Shown here: positions 35,859-44,292 of the stretch, piece after piece
Numbering within the stretch: the first letter of the stretch is position 1
Layout of the letters: every line of letters begins with the position of its first letter
Source of the DNA: JAZKFT01 sp040386335
Lineage (GTDB): Bacteria; Bacteroidota; Bacteroidia; Chitinophagales; Chitinophagaceae
DNA length: 64,000 nt
Assembly (NCBI GenBank): GCA_040386335.1
Contig: JAZKFT010000021.1
Coordinates: forward strand, 124,001-188,000
Reading direction: 5' to 3'
Notes under the pieces: model-generated
Database searches by the model: none
Seen by the model: only the letters and a program-made list of their open reading frames with translations
Told to the model about the DNA's origin: nothing
Translations under genes and position numbers: made by a program

Positions 35859-36261
35859 AAATAGGATATTTGAGTGTTAGACAATTGTTCGAAAGCAGGC
35901 TTCGCCCAACTTACTTACATAGAATGCCTGTTTATAGTGTTTTAAACCTGTGCTATTGTCATCCCGGTATCACCAGCGGCAGTGTTTTAAATTGCCGATA
36001 GTGATAACGTACAAGTCAAGCGATCGTAAAATTTTGTATTCTTAACTTCCCGGCAGTGATTAACTGATAATACGAGCTGTATTTTTATTATACGATGCTC
36101 TTTGTTGCCGGTTGGCCTGCTGAAGGAAACATCCAGTGTTTTCTTATGAATGATGGATTATTTCCGATTTAGTAAACTAAAGATACCAGCAAACGACCTG
36201 GTGGATATGTTCATTTTTGTTCAGCCGGAATGAAGTGGCGTTTATGTATTGTATTATACAA
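35859..36261. promoter_or_regulatory. Leader region upstream of the UpxY gene
   Basis: 403 bp with no credible gene, between manC and the UpxY gene. It holds two exact 11-bp copies of AGTGTTTTAAA (35936-35946 and 35981-35991) and a shorter copy AGTGTTTT at 36135-36142, and a palindrome ATTGTAT-T-ATACAAT at 36248-36262 touching the manC stop. By analogy with Bacteroides capsule loci a promoter and antiterminator-loading leader would lie here. I could not identify a clear -33/-7 pair. Confidence 0.45.
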
Positions 36262-37398
36262 TTAGAAAATGTTAAGTTCTTTTTCTGCATCTTTTGATGT
36301 AGCCTGGTAGGGCCTGTGCAGGTATACAGCGCCTAACTCTTTCCCAACTATAGCAGAATATTCTTTTATGTGTTGCTCCTTCTCTTTACTGCAAATTACC
36401 AGTGCGTCTTCGGTGTCTATAACCATAAAGTTACTGAGACCCTGCACTACTATTGCTTTCCCGGATGGTGCGTGAATAATGCAACCACTGGTATCGATTA
36501 CAATTACGCTGTCGCCGGACACAGCGTTTCCACTGATGTCTTTTTCCATATTTTCCCAGGCGCTTGTCCATGTGCCTAGATCGCTCCATTCAAAGGTGAC
36601 TGGTAAGATATAAGTGTTGTCAGCCTTCTCCATGATTGCATAATCAACAGATATGGATTGGCTTTCAGCATACGCAGTATCCACCACCTTCTTTTCATCA
36701 CCTGTATTGTACTCGTCCATACAGCTTTCAAAGAGATAATATATGTCCGGAAGATGCAGTTTAAATGATTCGAGTACAACAGTGGCCCGCCAAACGAATA
36801 TCCCGGCGTTCCACAAAAAGTCGCCGCTTGCGATAAATGTTTTTGCTTTCTCCAATGTTGGCTTTTCAGTGAACCTGTTTACTTTAAAGATGGAGGGTGC
36901 TTGCTCTTCCGAGTCTCTTTGAATATAGCCATAGCCTGTATTCGGATGTGTCGGCGTGATACCCAGGGTTAACAAGGCGTCATTATTTTTTACAAAATCC
37001 AGGGCTTTAAGGCAATCTTCTTTGAAGGCAGTCTCATTTAGTATTAAATGATCGGCTGGCGTCACAATTAAAACGGCACCAGGATCTTTCTTCTGCAATT
37101 TAAAGGAGAGGTAGGCGATACAGGGAGCCGTATTCTTTCTGCAAGGCTCACCAAGAATATTTGCGGCAGGCAGCATTGGTAGCTGCTCTTTTACAATATC
37201 TGTATAATCGTCTGCAGTAATTACGTAGATATTCTCAATTGGAACCAGTGGTGTAAACCTGTTATAGGTTTGTTGAATCAGCGTTTTGCCGGTACCCAGA
37301 ATATCCAGGAACTGTTTTGGGTAGTCTGTACGACTCACCGGCCAAAACCGGGAGCCTATACCTCCGGCCATTATTACTACGTAATTTGAACTTGTCAT
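36262..37398 (-). CDS. manC: Mannose-1-phosphate guanylyltransferase
   Basis: 378 residues, the nucleotidyltransferase part only; the phosphomannose isomerase domain of longer bifunctional ManC proteins is missing. IMAGGIGSRFWPVSRTDYPKQF is the signature with the GTP-binding loop and catalytic Arg and Lys. VTPADHLI and FTEKPTLEKA are also conserved, as is FEWSDLGTWTS near 270. It makes GDP-mannose, the substrate of the Gmd enzyme encoded 3.6 kb downstream. No phosphomannomutase gene is in the window. The regulator-like gene ends 26 bp upstream, so the two are probably cotranscribed. Confidence 0.94.
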   Translation of the reverse strand: MTSSNYVVIMAGGIGSRFWPVSRTDYPKQFLDILGTGKTLIQQTYNRFTPLVPIENIYVITADDYTDIVKEQLPMLPAANILGEPCRKNTAPCIAYLSFKLQKKDPGAVLIVTPADHLILNETAFKEDCLKALDFVKNNDALLTLGITPTHPNTGYGYIQRDSEEQAPSIFKVNRFTEKPTLEKAKTFIASGDFLWNAGIFVWRATVVLESFKLHLPDIYYLFESCMDEYNTGDEKKVVDTAYAESQSISVDYAIMEKADNTYILPVTFEWSDLGTWTSAWENMEKDISGNAVSGDSVIVIDTSGCIIHAPSGKAIVVQGLSNFMVIDTEDALVICSKEKEQHIKEYSAIVGKELGAVYLHRPYQATSKDAEKELNIF

Positions 37399-37424
37399 AG
37401 TCTTGTTTTAATGCTGGTGAATTA

Positions 37425-38615
37425 TTACAGGATATCCGGCAGCCTTTTGAAGCCGGTTTCCTTTACCAGGCCCTGTAGTTGTTCCTCGTACCTAAGGTCT
37501 TTTTCCCTGGGCTTGATTTTCTTCAGTAGCAGGATGTATAAAATGCAACAAAGCCGTTTGTTTAAAAATGGAAATTCAGAAGATTTGATCTCATTAAATT
37601 TCTTTTCCGCTTTCTTATGTTCACCCATTTTGTATAGGGCGAAGGCCTCCAGCAGATTGTAGCTTTGTGTATCATTAAGGATGGAGTGATCTGATTTGCG
37701 ACACTCATCAAATTTTTTGGTTTCCCTGATGTAATGTAATGCTTCGGCATCATGGCCGGTCATTAGTAACGCTTCTGAAATGATATAGGTAAAATGGCCA
37801 AGAAATTTCCTGTTTTGCGGGCAGGAGGCAATGTTTTCGTGCATGTTATGAATAGTGATCCTTATGGGCTCCGAATCTACATTTTCCAGGCAGCTTGCGA
37901 AAAGCAAGGCGGCAGCCTGTCGTGCTTTAATGTAGGGATGCATGTTGAGGTCCGCATCCGGATTATTCAGATTCACCGCACTCTTCAACAGCTTTTCATC
38001 TTCGCCGCTGAGCCAGTACTTAAGAACATACAACGAAGCTGTGAATACCTCTGCTTCCGCAGTACCTTTTTCTTTTAGATAATATCGAAGGCCATTGCCG
38101 TAGAATGAATTGAGTTTATCGACATTCACCAGTTGCTCGAAATAAAAATTGTTGCCATTTTCAGTTTTGGCGATAAGGCTTTGAAATTTGTCTGTAAGAA
38201 ACTTGTTTGCATTGAGAAACTTAATGGTCTGCATGATTACATGCAGAAAAGTGTTGTCGTAGGTGTCCCGGACTTCCGTATTCCGGAAAACGGACACCAG
38301 GAAGTGTAACACGGTCTCTGGATTTACGGACCCTTCTTCGATTGTCTCGGTATTTTTTATCCGATATATATCATCGATAGATTGAAACCCACAGTATTTG
38401 GAAAGTATATTCAGCGTTGCCTGTGACGGTGGGTAATCGGCCTTTACCAGGTTAAAGAAACGTCGCAGTGTGTTTGGATTTAACTGGTGTTGTGTCTTGT
38501 TAAATATCTCCTCGCTTAATTCGATGCAATCCCTGGACGAAACAACTCTTCGGCCAAAGACATGTTCGATTTCGTAAACGATAATGGATTTAAGTTTTGT
38601 TTTAAGAGGGTGCAT
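37425..38615 (-). CDS. Protein of unknown function with N-terminal helix-turn-helix-like region
   Basis: 396 residues I cannot assign to a named family. The first 85 or so residues (NTLRRFFNLVKADYPPSQATLNILSKYCGF) look like the DNA-binding-like region found at the start of several Bacteroidota regulatory proteins. The rest is alpha-helical with TPR-like spacing, for example YNLLEAFALYKMGEHKKAEKKFNEI near the end. No signal peptide or membrane helix is present. It is the first minus-strand gene of the polysaccharide locus, 26 bp upstream of manC and preceded by a 772-bp gap. A regulatory or scaffolding role is inferred from composition and position only. Confidence 0.7.
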   Translation of the reverse strand: MHPLKTKLKSIIVYEIEHVFGRRVVSSRDCIELSEEIFNKTQHQLNPNTLRRFFNLVKADYPPSQATLNILSKYCGFQSIDDIYRIKNTETIEEGSVNPETVLHFLVSVFRNTEVRDTYDNTFLHVIMQTIKFLNANKFLTDKFQSLIAKTENGNNFYFEQLVNVDKLNSFYGNGLRYYLKEKGTAEAEVFTASLYVLKYWLSGEDEKLLKSAVNLNNPDADLNMHPYIKARQAAALLFASCLENVDSEPIRITIHNMHENIASCPQNRKFLGHFTYIISEALLMTGHDAEALHYIRETKKFDECRKSDHSILNDTQSYNLLEAFALYKMGEHKKAEKKFNEIKSSEFPFLNKRLCCILYILLLKKIKPREKDLRYEEQLQGLVKETGFKRLPDIL

Positions 38616-38886
38616 AGAAGTAGTACTCCACCAGAATGGGCTTTCCGGGTAGATTAGATTTAGATAGGTTTAATATTATGTTTCCTTACATCGCAAAGGC
38701 GGTTTAATTCCTTACGATATTTCAAAATAAGCTGCTTGCCGGATCGATTAGGTATAATTTAATCCTTTAAACAAATAATGAATTCAACAATGAAATTGTC
38801 CCGCAGGAAAAGATCATTGGTCGAAAAGAAATTCCAGGGAACTAGAAATAGATAAGGGTGTGTTGAAATTTCACACCATCGTTAAA

Positions 38887-38948
38887 TTGTCATTCCTGTG
38901 GAATCTTATCACATTGTCTGTTCAACAATAGGATAAGTCAAATGACAA
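38887..38948. repeat. Compound inverted repeat
   Basis: Nested arms: TTGTCATT (38887-38894) with AATGACAA (38941-38948), CTTATC (38905-38910) with GATAAG (38932-38937), and ATTGT (38913-38917) with ACAAT (38925-38929) around a 7-nt loop. The inner 13-bp arms match at 11 positions. It could be an RNA structure or a protein-binding site. Confidence 0.6.
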
Positions 38949-39117
38949 GCAACCATTCGTAGTGGATAGAGGTATAGTACTACTAAATGGATTTTGGTTA
39001 ATCAGTTAGGATAAAGGGTTTCTTAGGTTAAAAATAAGGAGGAAATATTGAATTTCCCATGTCCTTTTTTGTTCAGTGCCTAAGTACCTTTTTATTACAC
39101 AGTGTACCTGCTAATAA

Positions 39118-39148
39118 AAACTGTGCCACTTTATAAGCGACACAGTTT
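39118..39148 (-). terminator. Terminator-like hairpin downstream of the second Asp-box gene
   Basis: AAACTGTG (39118-39125) pairs with CACAGTTT (39141-39148), with an inner CTT/AAG pairing across a 3x3 internal loop. On the minus strand it is followed by TTTTTATTAG. It lies about 240 bp beyond the stop of the Asp-box gene, so it is a distal terminator if functional. Confidence 0.55.
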
Positions 39149-39387
39149 GAAAATTTGTTGGGTGTATTTGTCTATGATGAGATCCAGGTTCAGCCTATAC
39201 TTGTTGCGTTTGCATCATGTGGGTCTTTAGACCGCAAGGCCGGTATCGGGAAGATGCGCATGCTGCGGGTTGCAATGTTATGAAATTATTAATATATACT
39301 CAAACAGGAGAATCGTAATATGAATACGGTTTTGTTGTTTGAGATTTGAATTATTTCAAGCTGTATTGCATGAACCATTGGTAGGAA

Positions 39388-42300
39388 TTATTCTTTTTTG
39401 GAACCTATAACCGGCACAGCCTTGTCCCTGATAAGTTGGTTCAATTGTACCACATCTTCGCTTATAAGTTTCTTGAGTTTATTTAGCTGAACATCTGCTT
39501 TCACACTCAGGTCACTATAGGCATCCTTTACCTGGCGGGTAGGTGGATTATAGCCACTGTTAGCATAATCATAGAGACCACTGATCTTGTCATTTAAACG
39601 GATAGGATAGTTGAGTACATCCTGCCCGCTTTTGGCTTTGGTTTGATACAGGGCCTCTTCAATGGCAGTCAATTGTTTGTTGATGGTATCTCCTTTTTCT
39701 TTTACCTCCTTTGGTAAGTCCTTTCCCAGCCTGTCAGCAAACCCATTGATCTGGGTCCGGATATCCCTAATGCTTTTGATGGCCTTCTGCATTTCATTAA
39801 ATTTATCCCGGATGGTAATAAGGGTATTGAACTGCTCTTCATAATCCTGTTGGGTAATTTTGTAAGTTGGGTTTGCCAGGATGGTAAAGGGCTGTTCAAC
39901 AGAGTCTTTTCCCAGTTTTATTTTTGCAAAATAGTTGCCTGGCGCTGCTTTGGGGCCGCCCACAGTACCATTCCATAGAATCATGCCTTCAATTTTTTCG
40001 GCTTCGGGATAGTTCATATTCCATACAAACTGGTTCATGCCTTTCGTTATTTCTATTTTATCTGTTTTTTCTTTAGCATCGGTGGCAAAAGCTTTTATTT
40101 CCTTTTTGTTTTTATCCAGGATGGTGATACTCGCTTTGGAGGTATCACTAATGTCGGTTACATAATAGTTTATCACAGTGCCATTTGGCGGGTTAAAGCC
40201 GGCATTTTTTGGATTGATATTTGCCGATCCATCCCGGCGATAGCTGTCGTTTATTTTTAATAGATACAGGCCCTTCGGAGTAGATGCCTCCTGGTACAGC
40301 TGTACTGCAGAGAGATCGTCTATGCTCCATAAGGCCCGTCCCTGTGTGGCAACAATAAGATCGTTGTTTTTGATGGTCATGTCCGTAATGGGCACAATGG
40401 GAAGGTTCAGTTGAAAAGGTTTCCAGTTGCCTCCGTCATCGTAGCTGATATACATTCCGTACTCGGTACCGGCATATAGCAGGCCGGCGCGTTTTTTATC
40501 GGCCCGGATAGCCCTGGTAAAATGCATGGCGGGTATGCCGTTTGTAATCGTTGTCCAGTTTTTTCCATAATCCTCCGTTTTGAAAATATAGGGTTTAAAA
40601 TCATCCAGCTTGTATTTTGTTCCAACAATATAGGCTGCACCTTTTTTAAATGGGCTGGCATCTATGCAATTCCACATCATCCATTTGCCTGCCGCCGGAG
40701 GCGTTACATCTGTCCAGTTTTTACCACCGTCTTTGCTCACATTTACCCGGCCATCATCACTGCCGGTCCATAACAGGTCTTTTTCGTAGGGGCTTTCAGT
40801 GGCGGTGAAAATCGTGCAGTAATATTCCACAGAGGTATTGTCCTGAGTAATGGGGCCACCACTTGATTGCTGTTTGGCTGTATCGTTGGTGGTCAGGTCA
40901 GGACTTATCACTTCCCATGTTTGGCCCTCATTTTCTGTTACAAAGAGGTGCTGGCCTGCAGTATATAAACGTTTCGGATTGTGCGGTGAAAAGAAAATAG
41001 GGAAGTTCCACTGGAAGCGATATTTCATGGTGATAGCACCGGCGCCCATTGGGTTATCCGGGTATACGCTAATCGCCCGGTTTTCACCTGTTTTATGGTC
41101 GTAACGACTCAGGAAGCCATCATAATTGCCACCGTAAACAATATCAGGATTAAGCGGATCTGCGACCACATAGCCGCTTTCGGCACCCGCAGTTTCCACC
41201 CAGTCGTTGGTTGTAATTTGTCCACCGCTGCTGGCGCTTAAAATGCGTACCGTACTGTTATCCTGCTGGGCGGCCAATATGCGGTAAGGAAAATGGTTAT
41301 CTGTCGAAACCCGGTAAAATTGTGCTGTGGGCTGGTTTTCGTAGGTGCTCCAGTTAGCTCCTGCATCAAAACTTACCTGCGCGCCGCCATCATCGCCCAC
41401 TATCATCCGGTTGGCATCTTCAGGGTCTATCCACAGATCGTGGTGATCGCCATGAGGGGTTGGTATACTTTTAAAAGTCTTACCACCATCAACGCTGCGG
41501 TAAAAGCCTACATTAAGCGCATAGACGATATTTTCATTTTTAGGATCGGCAAAAATTTTGCTGAAATACCATGCCCGTTGCAGGATGTTGGCATCATCAG
41601 ACTGTTTTTCCCAGGTATTACCACCATCGTCGCTGCGGTACAATCCACGGCTCTTGCATTCAATTAAAGCAAACACCCGTTCAGGATTTACGGCACTTAC
41701 AGCAATTCCTATATTACCAATGATCTCATTTTTGGGCATGCCTTTTTTATTCATCAGGTTATTCCAGGTTTCTCCGCCATCAGTACTTTTCCAGAGGCCG
41801 CTGCCCGGACCGCCACTTTCCAGGCTGTAAGGTGTACGGCGTATATTCCAGGTACTGGCATAAAGGGTGGTGGGATTGCCGGGTTCCATAACCAGTTCTA
41901 CGCCACCAGCATTCGCGTTGGCAAAAAGTACTTTCCGCCAGGTTTTTCCGCCATCGATTGTTTTAAAAATGCCCCGTTCTTCATTTGGGCCAAATAAATG
42001 ACCAATGGCCGCCACCCAAACGATATCCGGGTTGCGCGGATGAATTACTATCCGGCTGATATGCCTCGTATTTTTGAGGCCTATATTTTTCCAGCTGCGG
42101 CCACCGTCTTCGCTGCGCCACATACCGTTCAATCCTTCGCTTACATTTCCACGCACCGTGTTTTCGCCTTCGCCGACATACAGGATGCTTTCATCGGAAG
42201 GGGCTATTGCCACGGCACCAATGCTGCCACCATAATATTTGTCGCTGATGTTTTTCCAGTTACTGCCTCCATCTGTTGTTTTCCAAACACCGCCACCCGT

Positions 42301-42498
42301 GGCTCCGAAATAAAAAGTGTTTTTAGCTCTATAGCTTCCCGCGACTGCACCGCTGCGCCCACCCCGGAAAGGGCCTACGAGCCGGTATTTTACTTTGCCA
42401 AACCATGTGGAATCAATTTCTGCGGCAACTGGTTTTTCTTTTTGTGCCTGGGAGGAAAGCACAGCAAATAATGCTGCGATGGAAAGCAGTAGTCTCAT
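39388..42498 (-). CDS. Secreted Asp-box (sortilin/VPS10-like) repeat protein
   Basis: 1036 residues with a signal peptide (LLLSIAALFAVLSSQAQ). At least six Asp-box motifs are visible, such as WKTTDGGSNW, WRSEDGGRSW, FKTIDGGKTW, WKSTDGGETW, YRSDDGGNTW and YRSVDGGKTF, giving one or two beta-propellers over about residues 30-720. A C-terminal helical region (about 890-1036) is rich in Lys, Asp and Glu and resembles the tail of Bacteroidota glycosyl-hydrolase-annotated proteins of this type. No T9SS-like tail is evident, in contrast to the related protein at the left edge of the window. Function is unknown; binding or turnover of a surface polymer is possible. Confidence 0.85.
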   Translation of the reverse strand: MRLLLSIAALFAVLSSQAQKEKPVAAEIDSTWFGKVKYRLVGPFRGGRSGAVAGSYRAKNTFYFGATGGGVWKTTDGGSNWKNISDKYYGGSIGAVAIAPSDESILYVGEGENTVRGNVSEGLNGMWRSEDGGRSWKNIGLKNTRHISRIVIHPRNPDIVWVAAIGHLFGPNEERGIFKTIDGGKTWRKVLFANANAGGVELVMEPGNPTTLYASTWNIRRTPYSLESGGPGSGLWKSTDGGETWNNLMNKKGMPKNEIIGNIGIAVSAVNPERVFALIECKSRGLYRSDDGGNTWEKQSDDANILQRAWYFSKIFADPKNENIVYALNVGFYRSVDGGKTFKSIPTPHGDHHDLWIDPEDANRMIVGDDGGAQVSFDAGANWSTYENQPTAQFYRVSTDNHFPYRILAAQQDNSTVRILSASSGGQITTNDWVETAGAESGYVVADPLNPDIVYGGNYDGFLSRYDHKTGENRAISVYPDNPMGAGAITMKYRFQWNFPIFFSPHNPKRLYTAGQHLFVTENEGQTWEVISPDLTTNDTAKQQSSGGPITQDNTSVEYYCTIFTATESPYEKDLLWTGSDDGRVNVSKDGGKNWTDVTPPAAGKWMMWNCIDASPFKKGAAYIVGTKYKLDDFKPYIFKTEDYGKNWTTITNGIPAMHFTRAIRADKKRAGLLYAGTEYGMYISYDDGGNWKPFQLNLPIVPITDMTIKNNDLIVATQGRALWSIDDLSAVQLYQEASTPKGLYLLKINDSYRRDGSANINPKNAGFNPPNGTVINYYVTDISDTSKASITILDKNKKEIKAFATDAKEKTDKIEITKGMNQFVWNMNYPEAEKIEGMILWNGTVGGPKAAPGNYFAKIKLGKDSVEQPFTILANPTYKITQQDYEEQFNTLITIRDKFNEMQKAIKSIRDIRTQINGFADRLGKDLPKEVKEKGDTINKQLTAIEEALYQTKAKSGQDVLNYPIRLNDKISGLYDYANSGYNPPTRQVKDAYSDLSVKADVQLNKLKKLISEDVVQLNQLIRDKAVPVIGSKKE

Positions 42499-42530
42499 GG
42501 TAAAAATTTGAAACTGGAATGTAGGGTTTT

Positions 42531-42572
42531 AGTTGATTGGTTGATTAGTTGATTGGTGGATTGGTTTGTTGG
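42531..42572. repeat. Short tandem repeat of the GTTGATTG family
   Basis: Degenerate tandem units AGTTGATTGG/TTGATT/AGTTGATTGG/TGGATTGG/TTTGTTGG lie between the HD hydrolase and Asp-box genes. A related copy in the opposite orientation lies at 57700-57721. Confidence 0.75.
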
Positions 42573-42593
42573 ATGCATCTTTAAAGCACTTTC

Positions 42594-43016
42594 CTATAAT
42601 GAGGTAAGCAATTTCCAGGCTTTCAGGTATTTGTTTAACCGGGCAATATCCTTTTCTGTTATTTCCGGCATGCGCCTGATATCCATATTGTCGGCAAGGT
42701 CGTTCAGCTTCACTTTTACGGCCAGCGGGTTGGGCTTTACCCTCTCAATGAATGCATCGTAATCCTCATTTTCACTGGTTTTTGTGACACAGCGGATGGC
42801 CTCAATGATATGTGGCGCAAAACCCTGCTCCGATAATTTTTCAAAGGTCCAGCCGGTGTCTTCCACCAAATCGTGCAGTACACCAACTATTTTTTCATCT
42901 TCCGTTTTACCGGCATTCATTACCCTGAAAACATGGCCGAGATAAGGTTGCCCATATTTGTCTTTTTGCAGGCGATGGGCTTCTATTGCAATATCAACAG
43001 CTGTTTCAAGATTCAT
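42594..43016 (-). CDS. HD-domain phosphohydrolase (Mesh1/SpoT-hydrolase-like)
   Basis: 140 residues. The HD metal site is complete: AHRLQ near residue 13, YLGHVFRVM, then the VLHDLVEDTGW motif with His-Asp and Glu-Asp, and LNDLADNMD with the final Asp. This order matches the small (p)ppGpp hydrolase-like proteins related to Mesh1 and to the hydrolase half of RelA/SpoT. It lacks synthetase and regulatory domains. Degradation of (p)ppGpp or of another nucleotide is a family-based expectation, not shown. It is transcribed toward the Asp-box gene and divergently from the ABA4-like gene. Confidence 0.85.
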   Translation of the reverse strand: MNLETAVDIAIEAHRLQKDKYGQPYLGHVFRVMNAGKTEDEKIVGVLHDLVEDTGWTFEKLSEQGFAPHIIEAIRCVTKTSENEDYDAFIERVKPNPLAVKVKLNDLADNMDIRRMPEITEKDIARLNKYLKAWKLLTSL

Positions 43017-43154
43017 GGTGTTTACGATTTTGAGTGGTTATTACGGGATAAAGGATAAAATTAGCAGGCATCATTTACATTTTGTTGAAGGATTCCATTT
43101 TCATTTGCCATTGAAACAAGAGTGTCAACATTTTTACTTTTCAAAAGCATATAC

Positions 43155-43164
43155 TACCTTTTGC
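43155..43164 (+). promoter_or_regulatory. Candidate -7 promoter element
   Basis: TACCTTTTGC lies 17 bp upstream of the ATG at 43181. It is one base longer than the Bacteroidota TAnnTTTG consensus. No convincing -33 TTTG is seen at the expected distance, so support is limited to the -7 motif and its position. Confidence 0.35.
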
Positions 43165-43180
43165 TCCGAAAATCCCTTTT

Positions 43181-43615
43181 ATGACTCCTACTTTAATGTT
43201 CACAATATGCAATGTGCTGGTAATACCGCAATGGCTGCTGATGATTGTGGCCCCCAACTGGCATATTACCGGCTGGATGGTTAAGAGCAGGCTGTTAACC
43301 ATTTTGCTTGCACTGATCTATATCTATTATATCGTAGGTCTTTTTAGCGTGGGAGGGCTCAGTAATTTTACTTCCCTGGCAGGTATCAAATCCCTTTTTA
43401 GCACGGATGAAGTGATACTGGCGGGATGGATACATTTCCTGGCTTTTGACCTTTTTGTTGGCAGCTGGATGTGGCAGAATGCCAGGATCCGCCACGTGCC
43501 ACATTATTGGCTGATACCTTCGCTGTTACTCACCTGGGTATTGGGGCCGATAGGATTGCTTTTTTATCTTGCTATCAGGCTTTTATATCCGCCACAGATA
43601 CAGGCAGTGCTTTAA
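43181..43615 (+). CDS. ABA4-like integral membrane protein
   Basis: 144 residues with four hydrophobic helices: FTICNVLVIPQWLLMIVAP, LTILLALIYIYYIVGLF, WIHFLAFDLFVGSWMW and LIPSLLLTWVLGPIGLLFYL. The pattern WIHFLAFDLFVGSW together with P-x-L-L-x-T-W-x-x-G-P-I-G is the mark of the ABA4-like (DUF4281) family, named after a plant protein needed for neoxanthin formation. The bacterial function is not established. It is a single gene, convergent with the TPMT-type methyltransferase gene. Confidence 0.85.
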   Translation: MTPTLMFTICNVLVIPQWLLMIVAPNWHITGWMVKSRLLTILLALIYIYYIVGLFSVGGLSNFTSLAGIKSLFSTDEVILAGWIHFLAFDLFVGSWMWQNARIRHVPHYWLIPSLLLTWVLGPIGLLFYLAIRLLYPPQIQAVL

Positions 43616-43627
43616 TCCTGGTAAATA

Positions 43628-43650
43628 GGTCATTGGGTCAATGGTCAGTA
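43628..43650. repeat. GGTCATTG-family short repeat
   Basis: GGTCATTGGGTCAATGGTCAG lies between the convergent ABA4-like and TPMT-type genes. The same sequence family recurs at 54389-54409 and, inverted, at 54471-54503. Confidence 0.65.
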
Positions 43651-43668
43651 GGGGAGCCATAGTTTTGA

Positions 43669-44259
43669 TCAGTCCGTCTTTTTCAAAATGAAAAATAGTT
43701 CGCTGCCCCGCCTGGGTGGTATGGAGTTATAACAATCTTCCATTTTTTGGATGATGAAATGCTTTGCAAAAAGTGACTGGTATTCTTCCAGGTAGCCGCC
43801 GAACGGTGGGTTTTCATCAAAACTTCTATTGAATAAAAGGCCGGCCAACCTGCCGCCGGATTTTAGGAGTTGATGCATGTGCGATACATAAGCTTGCCGT
43901 TCGTTTGGCGGCAGTGTGCAAAAGAAAGTTTGCTCCAGTATGAGGTCGTAACTGGATACATGTTCAAAGAAATTACCGCAGATGATTTGCAGGCCGTTAC
44001 CGATGTATTCATGCAAACGTTTACGTAATTCTTCCACCAAAGATGGCGCAATGTCTATTAGGGTAAAATTGGTAAAACCTTTACCAAGCAGGTATTGTGC
44101 TTCATGAGCATTGCCGCAACCTGGGATGAATATGCTAATGGTTTTATCGGGCAATTGATCAATATAAGCCGCTAAAGGAGTTGACACATTTCCAATATCC
44201 CAGCCATAGTCATTGTTTTGCCAGAGGTTGTCCCAATAAGTGGCATCAAGGATTTGCAT
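43669..44259 (-). CDS. TPMT-family SAM-dependent methyltransferase
   Basis: 196 residues. TYWDNLWQNNDYGWDIG at the N-terminus and IFIPGCGNAHEAQYLLGKGF as the SAM-binding loop identify the thiopurine S-methyltransferase family. LIDIAPSLVEELRKRL and LILEQTFFCTLPPNERQAYV continue the fold. It methylates a sulfur, selenium, tellurium or halide substrate in related bacteria; the physiological substrate here is unknown. It lies 33 bp downstream of the metallophosphoesterase stop in the same direction, and the two share no obvious pathway. Confidence 0.87.
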   Translation of the reverse strand: MQILDATYWDNLWQNNDYGWDIGNVSTPLAAYIDQLPDKTISIFIPGCGNAHEAQYLLGKGFTNFTLIDIAPSLVEELRKRLHEYIGNGLQIICGNFFEHVSSYDLILEQTFFCTLPPNERQAYVSHMHQLLKSGGRLAGLLFNRSFDENPPFGGYLEEYQSLFAKHFIIQKMEDCYNSIPPRRGSELFFILKKTD

Positions 44260-44292
44260 TCAAAGAATCAAATTTAAACGTTATCGGTCTTG

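Larger units (their letters stand above)
38616..39387. other. Large structured intergenic region
   Basis: 772 bp with no convincing gene on either strand. It contains a palindrome TGAAATTTCA at 38864-38873 flanked by GTGTG/CACACC, a compound inverted repeat at 38887-38948, and a terminator-like hairpin at 39118-39148. A 25-codon plus-strand frame starting near 38779 has no supporting features. The region must include the promoter for the regulator-like gene and thereby possibly for the head of the polysaccharide locus. Confidence 0.6.

Noticed and set aside
38779..38856. 25-codon open frame in the 772-bp gap
   Set aside because: It has no ribosome-binding site, no family similarity I know and is within chance expectation.
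44269..44276. Minus-strand TAAATTTG matching the -7 consensus upstream of the TPMT-type gene
   Set aside because: It is only about 10 bp from the start codon and has no -33 partner, so it would give an almost leaderless mRNA.
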